A stretch of 64,000 bases of DNA from an uncultured Clostridium sp. Lineage in GTDB: Bacteria > Bacillota > Clostridia > Clostridiales > Clostridiaceae. The stretch is from the NCBI GenBank assembly GCA_902785295.1, contig CACZYK010000003.1:44805-108804 (forward strand). Direction: 5' to 3'. The position numbers and the translations under genes were made by a program. The notes beneath the pieces are model-generated. The model was not told where the DNA came from. It saw only the letters and a list, made by a program, of their open reading frames with translations, and ran no database searches. Of the stretch, positions 36,485-45,902 are shown in pieces. How positions within the stretch are numbered: position 1 is the first letter of the stretch; every line of letters begins with the position of its first letter.

Positions 36485-38572
36485 ATGAGCCAAAATTTAG
36501 TTATAGTAGAGTCGCCTGCAAAAGCTAAAACTATAGAAAAGTATTTAGGAAAGAATTATGTAGTTGAAGCATCAATGGGACATGTGAGAGATTTGCCAAA
36601 AAGTAAATTAGGAGTTGATGTTGAGGATGATTTTAATCCAAAATATATAATAATAAGGGGAAAAGGTGAGCTTATAAATAAGCTAAAAAAAGCAGCTAAA
36701 AAAGCAGATAAAGTTTATCTTGCAACTGACCCTGACCGTGAAGGAGAAGCAATTTCATGGCACCTTGCAAATATCTTAAAAATAGATGAAAATTCTAAAT
36801 GTAGAATAGTATTTAATGAAATAACTAAAAATGCAGTTAAGAATTCTTTAAAGTCTGCAAGAAGCATTAATTTAAATCTTGTTGATGCTCAACAAGCAAG
36901 AAGAATTCTTGATAGATTAGTTGGATATGAAATAAGTCCAATACTTTGGAAAAATGTTAAATGGGGATTAAGTGCAGGAAGAGTTCAGTCAGCAGCATTA
37001 AAGCTTATATGTGATAGAGAAGAAGAGATAAAAGCTTTTGTTCCTAAAGAATATTGGACTGTTGATTGTGTAATGAAAAAAGATAGAAAAAAATTCCCTA
37101 TAAAACTTGTAAGCAAAGATAATAAAAAAATAGAAATATCAAATAAAGAGGAAGCAGATTCTATAATAAAAGAACTTAAAGAAAATGATTTTATAGTAAA
37201 GACTATAAAAGAAGGATTAAAGAATAAAAATCCTCTTCCACCATTTACAACAAGTACTCTTCAACAAGAAGCAAGTAAAAAGCTTAATTTTATGACAAAA
37301 AGAACTATGGCAGTAGCACAGGTTTTATATGAAGGGGTTGAAGTTAAAGGACATGGTACTATAGGGCTTATAACATATATGAGAACAGATTCAGTAAGAA
37401 TTTCTGATGAGGCTCAAAATAGTGCATTAAATTTTATAGAAAATGAATATGGCAAACAATATCTTCCAGAAAAACCTAGAGTATATAAAGGAAAGAAAAA
37501 TATTCAAGATGCACATGAGGCTATAAGACCAACCTATGTTGATATAACTCCAGAAAAGGCTAAAGAAAGTTTAACACCAGAACAATTTAAATTATATTCT
37601 TTAATTTGGAAAAGATTTATTGCAAGTCAAATGGCATCATGTATATTAAATACAAATTCAATAGATATAGTAAATGGTAACTATAAGTTTAAAGCTCATG
37701 GTTCAACAGTTAAATTTGATGGATTTATGAAGTTATATGAATATACAATGGAAGAAGAAAATGATTCTGTAATCCTTCCTAAATTGTCAGAGGAAGAAAT
37801 ACTTACAAAAGAATCAATTGAAGGAAAACAACATTTTACTCAACCACCAGCAAGATTTACAGAAGCTTCTTTTGTTAAACTTATGGAAGAAAAAGGAATA
37901 GGAAGGCCAAGTACATATGTACCAACCATTTCCACACTTTTAAGCAGAGATTATGTTGAAAGAGAAAAGAAAAACTTATTTCCAACAGAATTAGGTTTTA
38001 TAGTTAATAATATTGTATGTGAATATTTTAAACAAATAGTTGATGTAGATTTTACTGCTGATATGGAGAAAAAACTAGATTATATTGAAGAAGGCAGTGA
38101 AGAATGGAAACATGTGGTAAAGGAATTTTATGAACCATTAAAAATTGCAATTGACAAAGCAGAAAAAGAAATATCAAAAGTCGTTATTGAAGATAAAGTA
38201 AGTGATGTTCCATGTGATAAATGTGGAAGAATGATGGTTATAAAAAGAGGAAGATATGGTAACTTCTTAGCATGTCCAGGTTATCCAGAATGTAAAAATG
38301 CAAAACCTATTGTTGAAAAATTAGATGTACCTTGTCCAGAATGTGGAAAGGAAATTGTTGTAAAGAGAAGTAAAAAAGGAAAGAAATTTTTTGGATGTTC
38401 AGGATATCCGGAGTGTAAATTTGTAAGTTGGTATGAGCCAATAAAAGAAAAATGTCCTAAATGTAATAGCTATATGGTTATTAAATACTCAAAAAAAGAT
38501 GGAAAGTATGTACAATGTTCTAATAATGAATGTGATTATAAAAAAATACTTCCTAAAGAAGAAAATAAGTAG
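36485..38572 (+). CDS. topA: DNA topoisomerase I
   Basis: Type IA topoisomerase of 695 residues that relaxes negative supercoils. The TOPRIM domain begins LVIVESPAKAKTIEKYLG and has ATDPDREGEAISWHL; the catalytic tyrosine is Tyr298 in GLITYMRTDSVRIS. Three C-terminal zinc-finger repeats are visible, each with CxxC and a second cysteine pair (starting CDKCGR, CPECGK and CPKCNS). The start is fixed by homology (MSQNLVIVESPAK), which makes the hairpin between it and its Shine-Dalgarno noteworthy. Confidence 0.98.
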   Translation: MSQNLVIVESPAKAKTIEKYLGKNYVVEASMGHVRDLPKSKLGVDVEDDFNPKYIIIRGKGELINKLKKAAKKADKVYLATDPDREGEAISWHLANILKIDENSKCRIVFNEITKNAVKNSLKSARSINLNLVDAQQARRILDRLVGYEISPILWKNVKWGLSAGRVQSAALKLICDREEEIKAFVPKEYWTVDCVMKKDRKKFPIKLVSKDNKKIEISNKEEADSIIKELKENDFIVKTIKEGLKNKNPLPPFTTSTLQQEASKKLNFMTKRTMAVAQVLYEGVEVKGHGTIGLITYMRTDSVRISDEAQNSALNFIENEYGKQYLPEKPRVYKGKKNIQDAHEAIRPTYVDITPEKAKESLTPEQFKLYSLIWKRFIASQMASCILNTNSIDIVNGNYKFKAHGSTVKFDGFMKLYEYTMEEENDSVILPKLSEEEILTKESIEGKQHFTQPPARFTEASFVKLMEEKGIGRPSTYVPTISTLLSRDYVEREKKNLFPTELGFIVNNIVCEYFKQIVDVDFTADMEKKLDYIEEGSEEWKHVVKEFYEPLKIAIDKAEKEISKVVIEDKVSDVPCDKCGRMMVIKRGRYGNFLACPGYPECKNAKPIVEKLDVPCPECGKEIVVKRSKKGKKFFGCSGYPECKFVSWYEPIKEKCPKCNSYMVIKYSKKDGKYVQCSNNECDYKKILPKEENK

Positions 38573-38584
38573 AATACAAATACT

Positions 38585-38662
38585 ATTGTTGCTAATATTT
38601 TGTACTATGTGTACTATATTCTATAAAAGACTTGATAGTGTTAAAATTAGCAATAACATTGT
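38585..38662. repeat. Long imperfect stem-loop after topA
   Basis: Left arm TGTTGCTAATATTTT (from about 38587) pairs with AAAATTAGCAATAACA (38643-38658) around a 40-base loop that includes GACTTGATAG. It probably serves as the topA 3' end; no strong T tract follows. It may be a divergent member of the dispersed stem-loop family. Confidence 0.45.
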
Positions 38663-38744
38663 TACTTAATTTAGGAAAAATACACTTTGTTCTATAAAAT
38701 AATGTTATTATTTACTTTATTCATTGTTTTAGAAGTAAAAAAAG

Positions 38745-38773
38745 TTGAAAAAAACTTATTTCTATGATAAACT
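38745..38773 (+). promoter_or_regulatory. Likely sigma-A promoter of codY
   Basis: TTGAAA (38745-38750), 17 bases and TAAACT (38768-38773), leaving a leader of about 70 bases. The rest of the 277-bp topA-codY gap is AT-rich with nothing else recognisable. Confidence 0.55.
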
Positions 38774-38849
38774 TAAATTGTATAAAAAATTAAAACAATT
38801 TAGAATATTTAATAAATGAATTTAAACTTCATAGTAAGGAGGGGTAAAT

Positions 38850-39626
38850 ATGTCAACATTATTAAGTAAAACAAGGCGATTAAACAAAGTTCTACAAAAA
38901 TCAGGTACAGAGGTAGTAGCTTTTAGAGATATATGTAGTCTTTTAAGTGAAGTACTTGAATGTAATGTATACATTGTAAGTAGAAAGGGAAAAATATTAG
39001 GTTATACTTTTGAAAGTGATTTTGAATGTGATGTTATGAGAAAACAAGTTGAAGAGGAAGGTAAATTCCCTAATGAGTACAATGATAGACTTTTAAAGGT
39101 TAAAGAAACAATTCCTAATATTGCTGGAAAAGGTCAATGTGTATTTGAAGGTGAAGGCGAATGTATTATGAAAGACAAGCTTTCAACTATAGTACCTATA
39201 ATAGGTAATAGAGAAAGACTTGGAACTTTGCTTCTTGCTAGATTTGCTAAGCCTTTTACTGATGATGATTTAGTATTAGTAGAATATAGTGCAACAATAG
39301 TAGGTATGGAAATATTAAAAGCTAAGCAAGATGAACTTGAAGAAGAAACCAGAAAAAAGGCTGTAGTTCAGTTGGCAATAGGAACTCTTTCCTATTCTGA
39401 ATTAGAAGCAGTTGAGCATATATTTAATGAACTAGATGGAAATGAAGGTCTTTTAGTTGCATCAAAAATTGCCGATAAAGTAGGAATAACAAGAAGTGTT
39501 ATAGTTAATGCACTTAGAAAGTTTGAAAGTGCTGGGGTTATAGAATCAAGGTCATTAGGGATGAAAGGAACTCATATTAAAATTTTAAATGATAAACTTT
39601 TAGATGAACTTAAGAAAATAAGATAA
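38850..39626 (+). CDS. codY: Global transcriptional regulator CodY
   Basis: GTP- and branched-chain-amino-acid-sensing repressor, 258 residues. The N-terminal GAF domain starts [18 protein letters not shown] and includes [20 protein letters not shown]; the C-terminal winged helix has [27 protein letters not shown], the DNA-recognition region. In C. perfringens CodY controls sporulation and toxin genes. It has its own promoter and a strong AAGGAGGGG ribosome binding site, and stands alone between topA and rpsB. Confidence 0.98.
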   Translation: MSTLLSKTRRLNKVLQKSGTEVVAFRDICSLLSEVLECNVYIVSRKGKILGYTFESDFECDVMRKQVEEEGKFPNEYNDRLLKVKETIPNIAGKGQCVFEGEGECIMKDKLSTIVPIIGNRERLGTLLLARFAKPFTDDDLVLVEYSATIVGMEILKAKQDELEEETRKKAVVQLAIGTLSYSELEAVEHIFNELDGNEGLLVASKIADKVGITRSVIVNALRKFESAGVIESRSLGMKGTHIKILNDKLLDELKKIR

Positions 39627-39725
39627 GAGAGTATATTCCTTTTTAGAAAATTATAAATTATTTTCTAAGTTTAATAATAAAACTTAATAGGAAAAATAAG
39701 TTTTTAAATTTTCTTTTTCTTATTT

Positions 39726-39803
39726 AGAAAGTGTTAATTATTACTTTGTATTGTTATTTCTATCAAAGTAGAAAAACAAAGCTATAATTAACACTTTTCT
39801 ATT
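39726..39803 (+). repeat. Dispersed intergenic stem-loop (family member 5) after codY
   Basis: Long inverted repeat (39726-39741 with 39784-39800) with an inner ACTTTG/CAAAG(C)T pairing. The left arm TTAGAAAGTGTTAATTATTA is almost identical to that at 33209-33228. It is part of a 350-bp gap that also holds a weaker AGAAAATTATAAATTATTTTCT hairpin just after codY (about 39643-39664), the rpsB promoter and the rpsB leader. Confidence 0.6.
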
Positions 39804-39836
39804 ATAATTTATTTTTAGAAAATAAATAAAAATTTA

Positions 39837-39865
39837 TTGCTAGGATTAAAAGCTTATGATATACT
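39837..39865 (+). promoter_or_regulatory. Likely sigma-A promoter of rpsB-tsf
   Basis: TTGCTA (39837-39842), 17 bases and TATACT (39860-39865). It predicts an untranslated leader of about 105 bases. Confidence 0.6.
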
Positions 39866-39871
39866 ATCTAA

Positions 39872-39976
39872 GGAAATTAAATACACACACTATCCAATAG
39901 TCCTAGGTGGTGCTATACCATTTATAGTTCCTATGGCAAATGAAGATGGTGGAGGTAAAAACCAGGAGGTAAGAAA
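39872..39976 (+). ncRNA. Structured untranslated leader of rpsB
   Basis: About 105 bases, less A-rich than surrounding spacers. It contains a CTATA/TATAG hairpin (39913-39917 with 39923-39927) flanked by CCTAGG and CCTATGG, with further GGTGGT/ACCAT complementarity. An autoregulatory S2 leader is a reasonable guess from position, but I do not recognise a named family. Confidence 0.4.
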
Positions 39977-40684
39977 ATGTCAGTAATATCAATGAAACAA
40001 TTATTAGAAGCAGGTGTACACTTTGGTCACCAAACAAGAAGATGGAATCCTAAAATGGCTCCATATATCTTTACAGAAAGAAATGGAATCTACATAATAG
40101 ATTTACAAAAGACTGTAAAGAAAGCAGAAGAAGCTTATGACTTCATAAAGAAAGTTTCTGAAGAAGGAAAAGATATCTTATTTGTAGGAACTAAGAAGCA
40201 AGCTCAAGAAGCTATAGAAGAAGAAGCAATAAGATCTAACATGCACTTTGTTAACAACAGATGGTTAGGTGGAATGTTAACTAACTTCGAAACAATAAAG
40301 ACTAGAATTAAGAGATTAGAAGAAATCAAGAAAATGGAAGAAGATGGAACTTTTGAAGTTTTACCTAAGAAAGAAGTTGCAAAACTTATGGGAGAAATGG
40401 AAAAGTTAGAAAAGAACCTTGGTGGAATTAAGAACTTAGATGCAACAAATATTGGAGCAATGTTCGTTGTAGATCCAAGAAAAGAAAAGAATGCTATTTC
40501 TGAAGCTAAGATATTAGGAATTCCAGTTGTTGCAATAGTAGATACAAACTGTGATCCTGAAGAAGTAGATTATGTAATTCCAGGAAATGATGATGCTATA
40601 AGAGCTGTTAAATTAATAACTGCTAAAATGGCTGATGCAATAATCGAAGGAAGACAAGGCGAACAATTAGCTGAAGAAGAATAG
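39977..40684 (+). CDS. rpsB: 30S ribosomal protein S2
   Basis: Ribosomal protein of 235 residues. Diagnostic blocks are the start [76 protein letters not shown] and [21 protein letters not shown] precedes the ATG. It is followed by tsf after 95 bp with a hairpin in between, so the downstream gene may be partly attenuated. Confidence 0.98.
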   Translation: MSVISMKQLLEAGVHFGHQTRRWNPKMAPYIFTERNGIYIIDLQKTVKKAEEAYDFIKKVSEEGKDILFVGTKKQAQEAIEEEAIRSNMHFVNNRWLGGMLTNFETIKTRIKRLEEIKKMEEDGTFEVLPKKEVAKLMGEMEKLEKNLGGIKNLDATNIGAMFVVDPRKEKNAISEAKILGIPVVAIVDTNCDPEEVDYVIPGNDDAIRAVKLITAKMADAIIEGRQGEQLAEEE

Positions 40685-40696
40685 AATGATGAATAA

Positions 40697-40732
40697 GTAA
40701 GGTAGGTGAGAATTGCACTCATTTACCTTTTA
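40697..40732 (+). terminator. Hairpin between rpsB and tsf (possible attenuator)
   Basis: AAGGTAGGTGAG and CTCATTTACCTT form a 12-bp stem with two G-U pairs, followed only by TTATCC rather than a long T run. This suggests partial termination or RNA-end protection. Confidence 0.5.
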
Positions 40733-40779
40733 TCCTAAATGGGAAGGATTACTTTTTAAAATCAAGGAGGAATTTAATA

Positions 40780-41691
40780 ATGATAAGTGCAAAAGTAGTT
40801 AAAGAGCTAAGAGAAATGACTGGAGCAGGAATGATGGAATGTAAAAAAGCTCTTACTAAAACTGATGGTGATATAGAAAAGGCTGTAGAATATTTAAGAG
40901 AAAAAGGATTAGCAAGTGCAGCTAAGAAGGCTGGAAGAGTAGCTGCTGAAGGTCTTGTTAAGACTTATGTTACTGAAGATGGAAAGCAAGCTTCAATAGT
41001 AGAAGTTAACTGTGAAACAGACTTCGTTGCTTTAAATGAACAATTTGCTCAATTCGCTGAAAACTTAGCTAAGTTTGTAATTACTTCCTCAGCTACAACA
41101 GTTGAAGAATTATTAGCAGAAAAGTTTGATGGAGAAAAGACAGTTCAAGAAACTTTAACTAATTTAATAGCAACTCTTGGAGAAAACATGACAGTTAGAA
41201 GATTCAAGAAGTTCTCAGTAGAAAGCGGAGCAATTCAAGGATATGTTCATGGTGGCGGAAGAATTGGTGTTATAGTTGAAGCTGTTTGTGAAACTGAATC
41301 ACCAGTTGTAGCAGAAGTTGCTAAGGAATTATGTATGCAAGTTGCAGCAGCAAATCCTTTATTCTTAAGTGAAGCTGATGTTGACCAACAATCAATAGAA
41401 AAAGAAAAAGAAATATACAGAGTTCAAGCTTTAAATGAAGGTAAGCCAGAAAAGATAGTTGAAAAGATGGTTGAAGGAAGAATAAAGAAATACTACAAAG
41501 AAGTATGTCTTTTAGATCAACCATGGGTTAAAGATGGCGATAAGAGTGTAAGCAAGTTAGTTGCTGAAAAGTCAAAAGAAGTTGGTTCTGAGATAACAAT
41601 AAAGAGCTTTGTAAGATTTGAAAGAGGCGAAGGAATCGAAAAAGTTGTAGAAGACTTCGCAACAGAAGTTGCTAAGCAAATGGGTAAATAA
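40780..41691 (+). CDS. tsf: Translation elongation factor Ts
   Basis: Nucleotide exchange factor for EF-Tu, 303 residues. The N-terminal UBA-like segment has [19 protein letters not shown]; the core [10 protein letters not shown] (the EF-Tu contact motif TDFV) follows. C-terminal halves of the dimerisation domain are present. Strong AAGGAGG precedes the ATG. The third-domain insertions typical of E. coli are reduced. It ends at a terminator, separating it from pyrH. Confidence 0.98.
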   Translation: MISAKVVKELREMTGAGMMECKKALTKTDGDIEKAVEYLREKGLASAAKKAGRVAAEGLVKTYVTEDGKQASIVEVNCETDFVALNEQFAQFAENLAKFVITSSATTVEELLAEKFDGEKTVQETLTNLIATLGENMTVRRFKKFSVESGAIQGYVHGGGRIGVIVEAVCETESPVVAEVAKELCMQVAAANPLFLSEADVDQQSIEKEKEIYRVQALNEGKPEKIVEKMVEGRIKKYYKEVCLLDQPWVKDGDKSVSKLVAEKSKEVGSEITIKSFVRFERGEGIEKVVEDFATEVAKQMGK

Positions 41692-41694
41692 AAA

Positions 41695-41726
41695 TTGAAG
41701 AGAACACAAAGTGTTCTCTTTTTTTA
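41695..41726 (+). terminator. Rho-independent terminator after tsf
   Basis: AGAGAACAC (41699-41707) and GTGTTCTCT (41711-41719) with a three-base loop and a run of Ts. Confidence 0.9.
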
Positions 41727-41761
41727 AAATATGAAAAGTACAAAGTAGTGGAGGGAATTAA

Positions 41762-42472
<711 letters not shown>

Positions 42473-42485
42473 GAAGGAGAATTTT

Positions 42486-43043
42486 ATGATTAAAGATATT
42501 ATAAAACATTCTGAAGAAAAGATGAAAAAGACAGTTTCTGTCTTAGCTTCTGATTTACAAACATTAAAAGCAGGAAGAGCAAATCCAACAATGCTTGATA
42601 AAATACAAGTTGAGTATTATGGAAGCATGTGTCCATTAAATCAAGTTGCAAATGTAAGTGCTCCAGAACCAAGAGTACTTATGATAACACCTTGGGAAAA
42701 GCCTTTACTTAAAGATATTGAAAAGGCTATATTAAAATCTGATTTAGGATTAAATCCTTCAAATGATGGTTCAGTAATTAGACTTATAATACCAGAACTA
42801 ACTGAAGAAACAAGAAAAAATCTTGTTAAAACTGTAAAGAAATATGGAGAAGAATCTAAAGTTGCAGTAAGAGCAGTTAGAAGAGATGCTAATGAAAAGA
42901 TTAAAGCATTAAAAAAGGATGCTGATATCTCTGAGGACCAAATTAAAAAAGGCGAAGAAGATGTTCAAAAGGTAACAGATATATATATAAAAGAAATAGA
43001 TGCAAAGATTGCAGCTAAAGAAAAAGAGATAATGTCTATATAA
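42486..43043 (+). CDS. frr: Ribosome recycling factor
   Basis: Splits post-termination ribosomes together with EF-G; 185 residues in an all-helical arm plus small domain. Conserved stretches are LKAGRANPTMLDKIQVEYYGS, QVANVSAPEPRVLMITPWEK and VAVRAVRRDANEKIKALKKD. AGGAAGGAG precedes the ATG. A terminator follows. Confidence 0.98.
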   Translation: MIKDIIKHSEEKMKKTVSVLASDLQTLKAGRANPTMLDKIQVEYYGSMCPLNQVANVSAPEPRVLMITPWEKPLLKDIEKAILKSDLGLNPSNDGSVIRLIIPELTEETRKNLVKTVKKYGEESKVAVRAVRRDANEKIKALKKDADISEDQIKKGEEDVQKVTDIYIKEIDAKIAAKEKEIMSI

Positions 43044-43051
43044 GATAAATA

Positions 43052-43081
43052 AAAAAACCTGCTCTTTTAGCAGGTTTTTAT
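43052..43081 (+). terminator. Rho-independent terminator after frr
   Basis: AAAACCTGCT (43054-43063) and AGCAGGTTTT (43069-43078) followed by Ts. Confidence 0.88.
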
Positions 43082-43154
43082 GCTATATTTTGTTAACTTA
43101 AATAAAAACTATATTTAATTTTTATTAAAATTATGTATTTGGAGGACAAAAACT

Positions 43155-43928
43155 TTGTTAGATATATTTAATAGTAAGAAAAACAATTCAGAAAATACAA
43201 AAGATGATGATTTTAAATTAGATATGGAAAGAATTCCTGAACATATTGGAATTATTATGGATGGAAATGGAAGATGGGCAAAGGCTAAAGGATATCCTAG
43301 AACAGTAGGGCATAAAGCAGGAGTTGAAACTATAAGAAGAATTCTTAAAGAAGCACAAAGACTTGGAGTTAAATACATAACATTATATGCTTTCTCAACT
43401 GAAAATTGGAAAAGACCAAAAGAAGAAGTAGGAGCTTTAATGAAGCTTTTAGTTCAATATTTTAGATTAGAGCTTAATGAACTTCACGAAAATGGAGTTG
43501 TTGTTAATACTATTGGTGATATCTCTAAATTGCCAAAAGAATGTATAGAGGAAATAAAAAAAGCTAAGGAAAAAACAAAAAATAATACTGGAATAGTTAT
43601 GAATTTAGCATTAAATTATGGTGGTAGAGATGAAATAGTAAGAGCTGTAAAACTTCTATCAAAAGATGTAGCAGAGGGAAAAATATCAGCAGAAGAAATA
43701 GATGAAAAATCTATAGAAAATTATTTATATACTGCAGGAATGCCAGACCCAGATATGATAATAAGACCTTCAGGAGAACAAAGACTTAGCAATTTCCTTT
43801 TATGGCAATGTGCATATTCTGAATTTTGGTATTCAGACATCAACTGGCCAGACTTTACTGAACAAGACTTAAGAAGAGCAATATTTGACTTCCAAAATAG
43901 AGATAGACGTTTTGGTGGAATTAAATAA
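43155..43928 (+). CDS. uppS: Undecaprenyl diphosphate synthase (isoprenyl transferase)
   Basis: cis-Prenyltransferase of 257 residues that makes the C55 carrier for peptidoglycan. The catalytic motif IGIIMDGNGRWAKAKGYPRT has Asp36; RPSGEQRLSNFLLWQ and YSEFWYSDINWPDF are also canonical. The start is a TTG (43155) nine bases after GGAGG; the next in-frame ATG (43227) would remove an N-terminal extension but lacks a ribosome binding site. cdsA follows after 14 bp, and dxr and ispG (isoprenoid precursors) lie downstream. Confidence 0.96.
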   Translation: MLDIFNSKKNNSENTKDDDFKLDMERIPEHIGIIMDGNGRWAKAKGYPRTVGHKAGVETIRRILKEAQRLGVKYITLYAFSTENWKRPKEEVGALMKLLVQYFRLELNELHENGVVVNTIGDISKLPKECIEEIKKAKEKTKNNTGIVMNLALNYGGRDEIVRAVKLLSKDVAEGKISAEEIDEKSIENYLYTAGMPDPDMIIRPSGEQRLSNFLLWQCAYSEFWYSDINWPDFTEQDLRRAIFDFQNRDRRFGGIK

Positions 43929-43942
43929 ATTGAGGTGAAGAA

Positions 43943-44737
43943 ATGAAATCTAACAATAGGTATTTAGGTGCCCTTATGATTGCCCCTTTTATTATATTTG
44001 TATTTTTAGGTGGAATTTATTTAAAAATATTTACTATAGCTTTGTCAGTGATAGGAATGCATGAATTTTACAGAGCTTTAACAAATAAAGGTTTTAAACC
44101 AGTTCATTTAGCAGGATACATTTTATTATTATTTTATTATGCTATGGGCAATGATTTTAAAAGTTTAATGTTTCTTATTATATTAGCAACCTGTATATTA
44201 TTAATAATTCCTATAATGACAGAAAAATATACATTTATTGATTGTTCTCTTACTTTATTAGGGTTTATATATGTAGGAGTATTATTTAGCTTTATATATT
44301 TAGTAAGTGAAAAAAATGGAGGCAATTTTTATGTATGGCTTATATTTATAGGCTCATGGATGACAGATACTGCAGCATATTATGCAGGAAGATTTTTAGG
44401 AAAGCATAAATTATGTCCAAGAGTAAGTCCTAAAAAAACTGTTGAAGGGTCTATAGGAGGTCTTTTAGGAGCAACTATTTTTTGTGGTATTTTAGGAATA
44501 GTTACAAATCATTATATAGATTCAATTTCTCTTTATCATTTCTTTATTATAGGAGCATTATGTGGAGTTTTTAGCCAGTATGGAGATTTAGTAGCTTCAA
44601 CAGTAAAGAGATATGTAGACATTAAGGATTATGGAAATATAATACCAGGACATGGTGGTATTTTAGACAGATTCGATTCAATTTTATTTTCAGGAGTTGT
44701 AGTATTTTATTATTTAACTTTTATAATTGGAATTTAA
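43943..44737 (+). CDS. cdsA: Phosphatidate cytidylyltransferase
   Basis: Makes CDP-diacylglycerol from phosphatidate and CTP. The 264-residue polytopic protein has about seven or eight hydrophobic segments and the C-terminal signature VSPKKTVEGSIGGLLG then SQYGDLVASTVKRYVDIKDYG and PGHGGILDRFDS. GAGGTG precedes the ATG. A large hairpin terminator follows. Confidence 0.97.
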   Translation: MKSNNRYLGALMIAPFIIFVFLGGIYLKIFTIALSVIGMHEFYRALTNKGFKPVHLAGYILLLFYYAMGNDFKSLMFLIILATCILLIIPIMTEKYTFIDCSLTLLGFIYVGVLFSFIYLVSEKNGGNFYVWLIFIGSWMTDTAAYYAGRFLGKHKLCPRVSPKKTVEGSIGGLLGATIFCGILGIVTNHYIDSISLYHFFIIGALCGVFSQYGDLVASTVKRYVDIKDYGNIIPGHGGILDRFDSILFSGVVVFYYLTFIIGI

Positions 44738-44746
44738 AAATTTTTA

Positions 44747-44806
44747 AGTGTGAATGATTGTTTTGAACTATAAGAATTGAAAAAGCAATCATTCACACTC
44801 TTTTTA
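44747..44806 (+). terminator. Long-stem terminator after cdsA
   Basis: AGTGTGAATGATTGTTTT (44747-44764) pairs with AAAAGCAATCATTCACACT (44781-44799) with one bulge, then CTTTTT. The 16-base loop (with AAGAATTG) is shorter than in the TGAYTTRRAR family. Confidence 0.8.
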
Positions 44807-44934
44807 TTCTATAGGAAATTATATTATTGTTCTGAATTAGAGCTATAAATATAGAAGATAAAAATAATAATCTATTAATATGGCAATAGAAATAAATCAT
44901 ATACTTAAATGGAATCAATAAAGGAGAATTTCTT

Positions 44935-45871
44935 GTGGATTTTTTTAAAAAGTATAAAAAGTTAATTGATTTAATACTTTTATTTTTATTTATATTTATA
45001 ATTACCATATTGATAAAAACATATTTAAGACCATTTATTTCTATGACAATTATATAAAATCTTACAAAAGTTGAACATTCCTAAAAAAGTAAGTGCAGTT
45101 TTATCAGTATTTATTGTAAATCTTTTTTTAATGATAATAATAATTTATCTTGGAAATTCAATTTATTGTTTAGGAAAACAAATATATGACAATAATATAA
45201 AACATATAGAAATTTTTTTCTCATATATAAAAAATTTATTAAAATATATAAATATAGATTTTTCTAATAAAAGTGTATTTTCCTTCTTTAATAATGATTT
45301 AATTAAATCTAAAGCTATAAATACTGGAGAAGAATTAATTTCTTATTTTATAGGAAATATTTCAGCTTTTTTTCTTCTTATAGATATTGATAAAATAAAA
45401 AAATTAATAAAAAATATTATTCCTATAGATTTTATACTTAAATTTTATAATGAAAAAGAAAGTATAAAACAGATGATAGTTATTGAAGGTATGCTAGTTA
45501 TTATATCAACCTTAGAAATAATAATTGGTTTTATGATTTTTAAAGTTCCAAAAGCATTTATGCTTGGGATTGTTTGTGGAATTTTAGATATTTTGCCTTA
45601 TGTAGGAACTATAATTGTATTTATTCCAATAATAATATACAATATAATATTGAGAGAATACTTAAGAGCGTTTGGATTAATATTTTTATTTATATTAGTT
45701 CAAGTAATAAGAGAGATTCTTGAAGCAAAATTTTTAAGTGATAAACTAGATTTACATCCCCTTTTAATATTATTATCCATTTATATTGGAGTAAAAATTT
45801 TTGGAATGCTAGGAATAATTATAGGGCCAATGTATGGAATATTAGCAAAAGGGATAGTTTATAGTGATTAA
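44935..45871 (+). pseudogene. AI-2E family permease, frameshifted
   Basis: Two adjoining frames together make one AI-2E (PerM/YtvI-like) membrane protein. The N-terminal part (GTG 44935 after AAGGAG, 40 codons) ends RPFISMTII at a TAA at 45055. The rest continues in the +1 frame, open from 45047 (QLYKILQKLNIPKKVSAVL) to 45871, and includes the family C-terminus with EAKFLSDKLDLHPL and a final GP segment. One net base change in the AT-rich 45040-45060 region accounts for it. Downstream TTG 45071 has no ribosome binding site. A sequencing error or programmed shift cannot be excluded. Confidence 0.7.
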
Positions 45872-45902
45872 ATCACTTATTTATTAGGAGGACTAAGATA
45901 AA

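Noticed and set aside
38774-38849. CodY-box-like AT-rich sequence in the codY leader
   Set aside because: Only a partial match to the AATTTTCWGAAAATT consensus in a very AT-rich region; not distinguishable from background.
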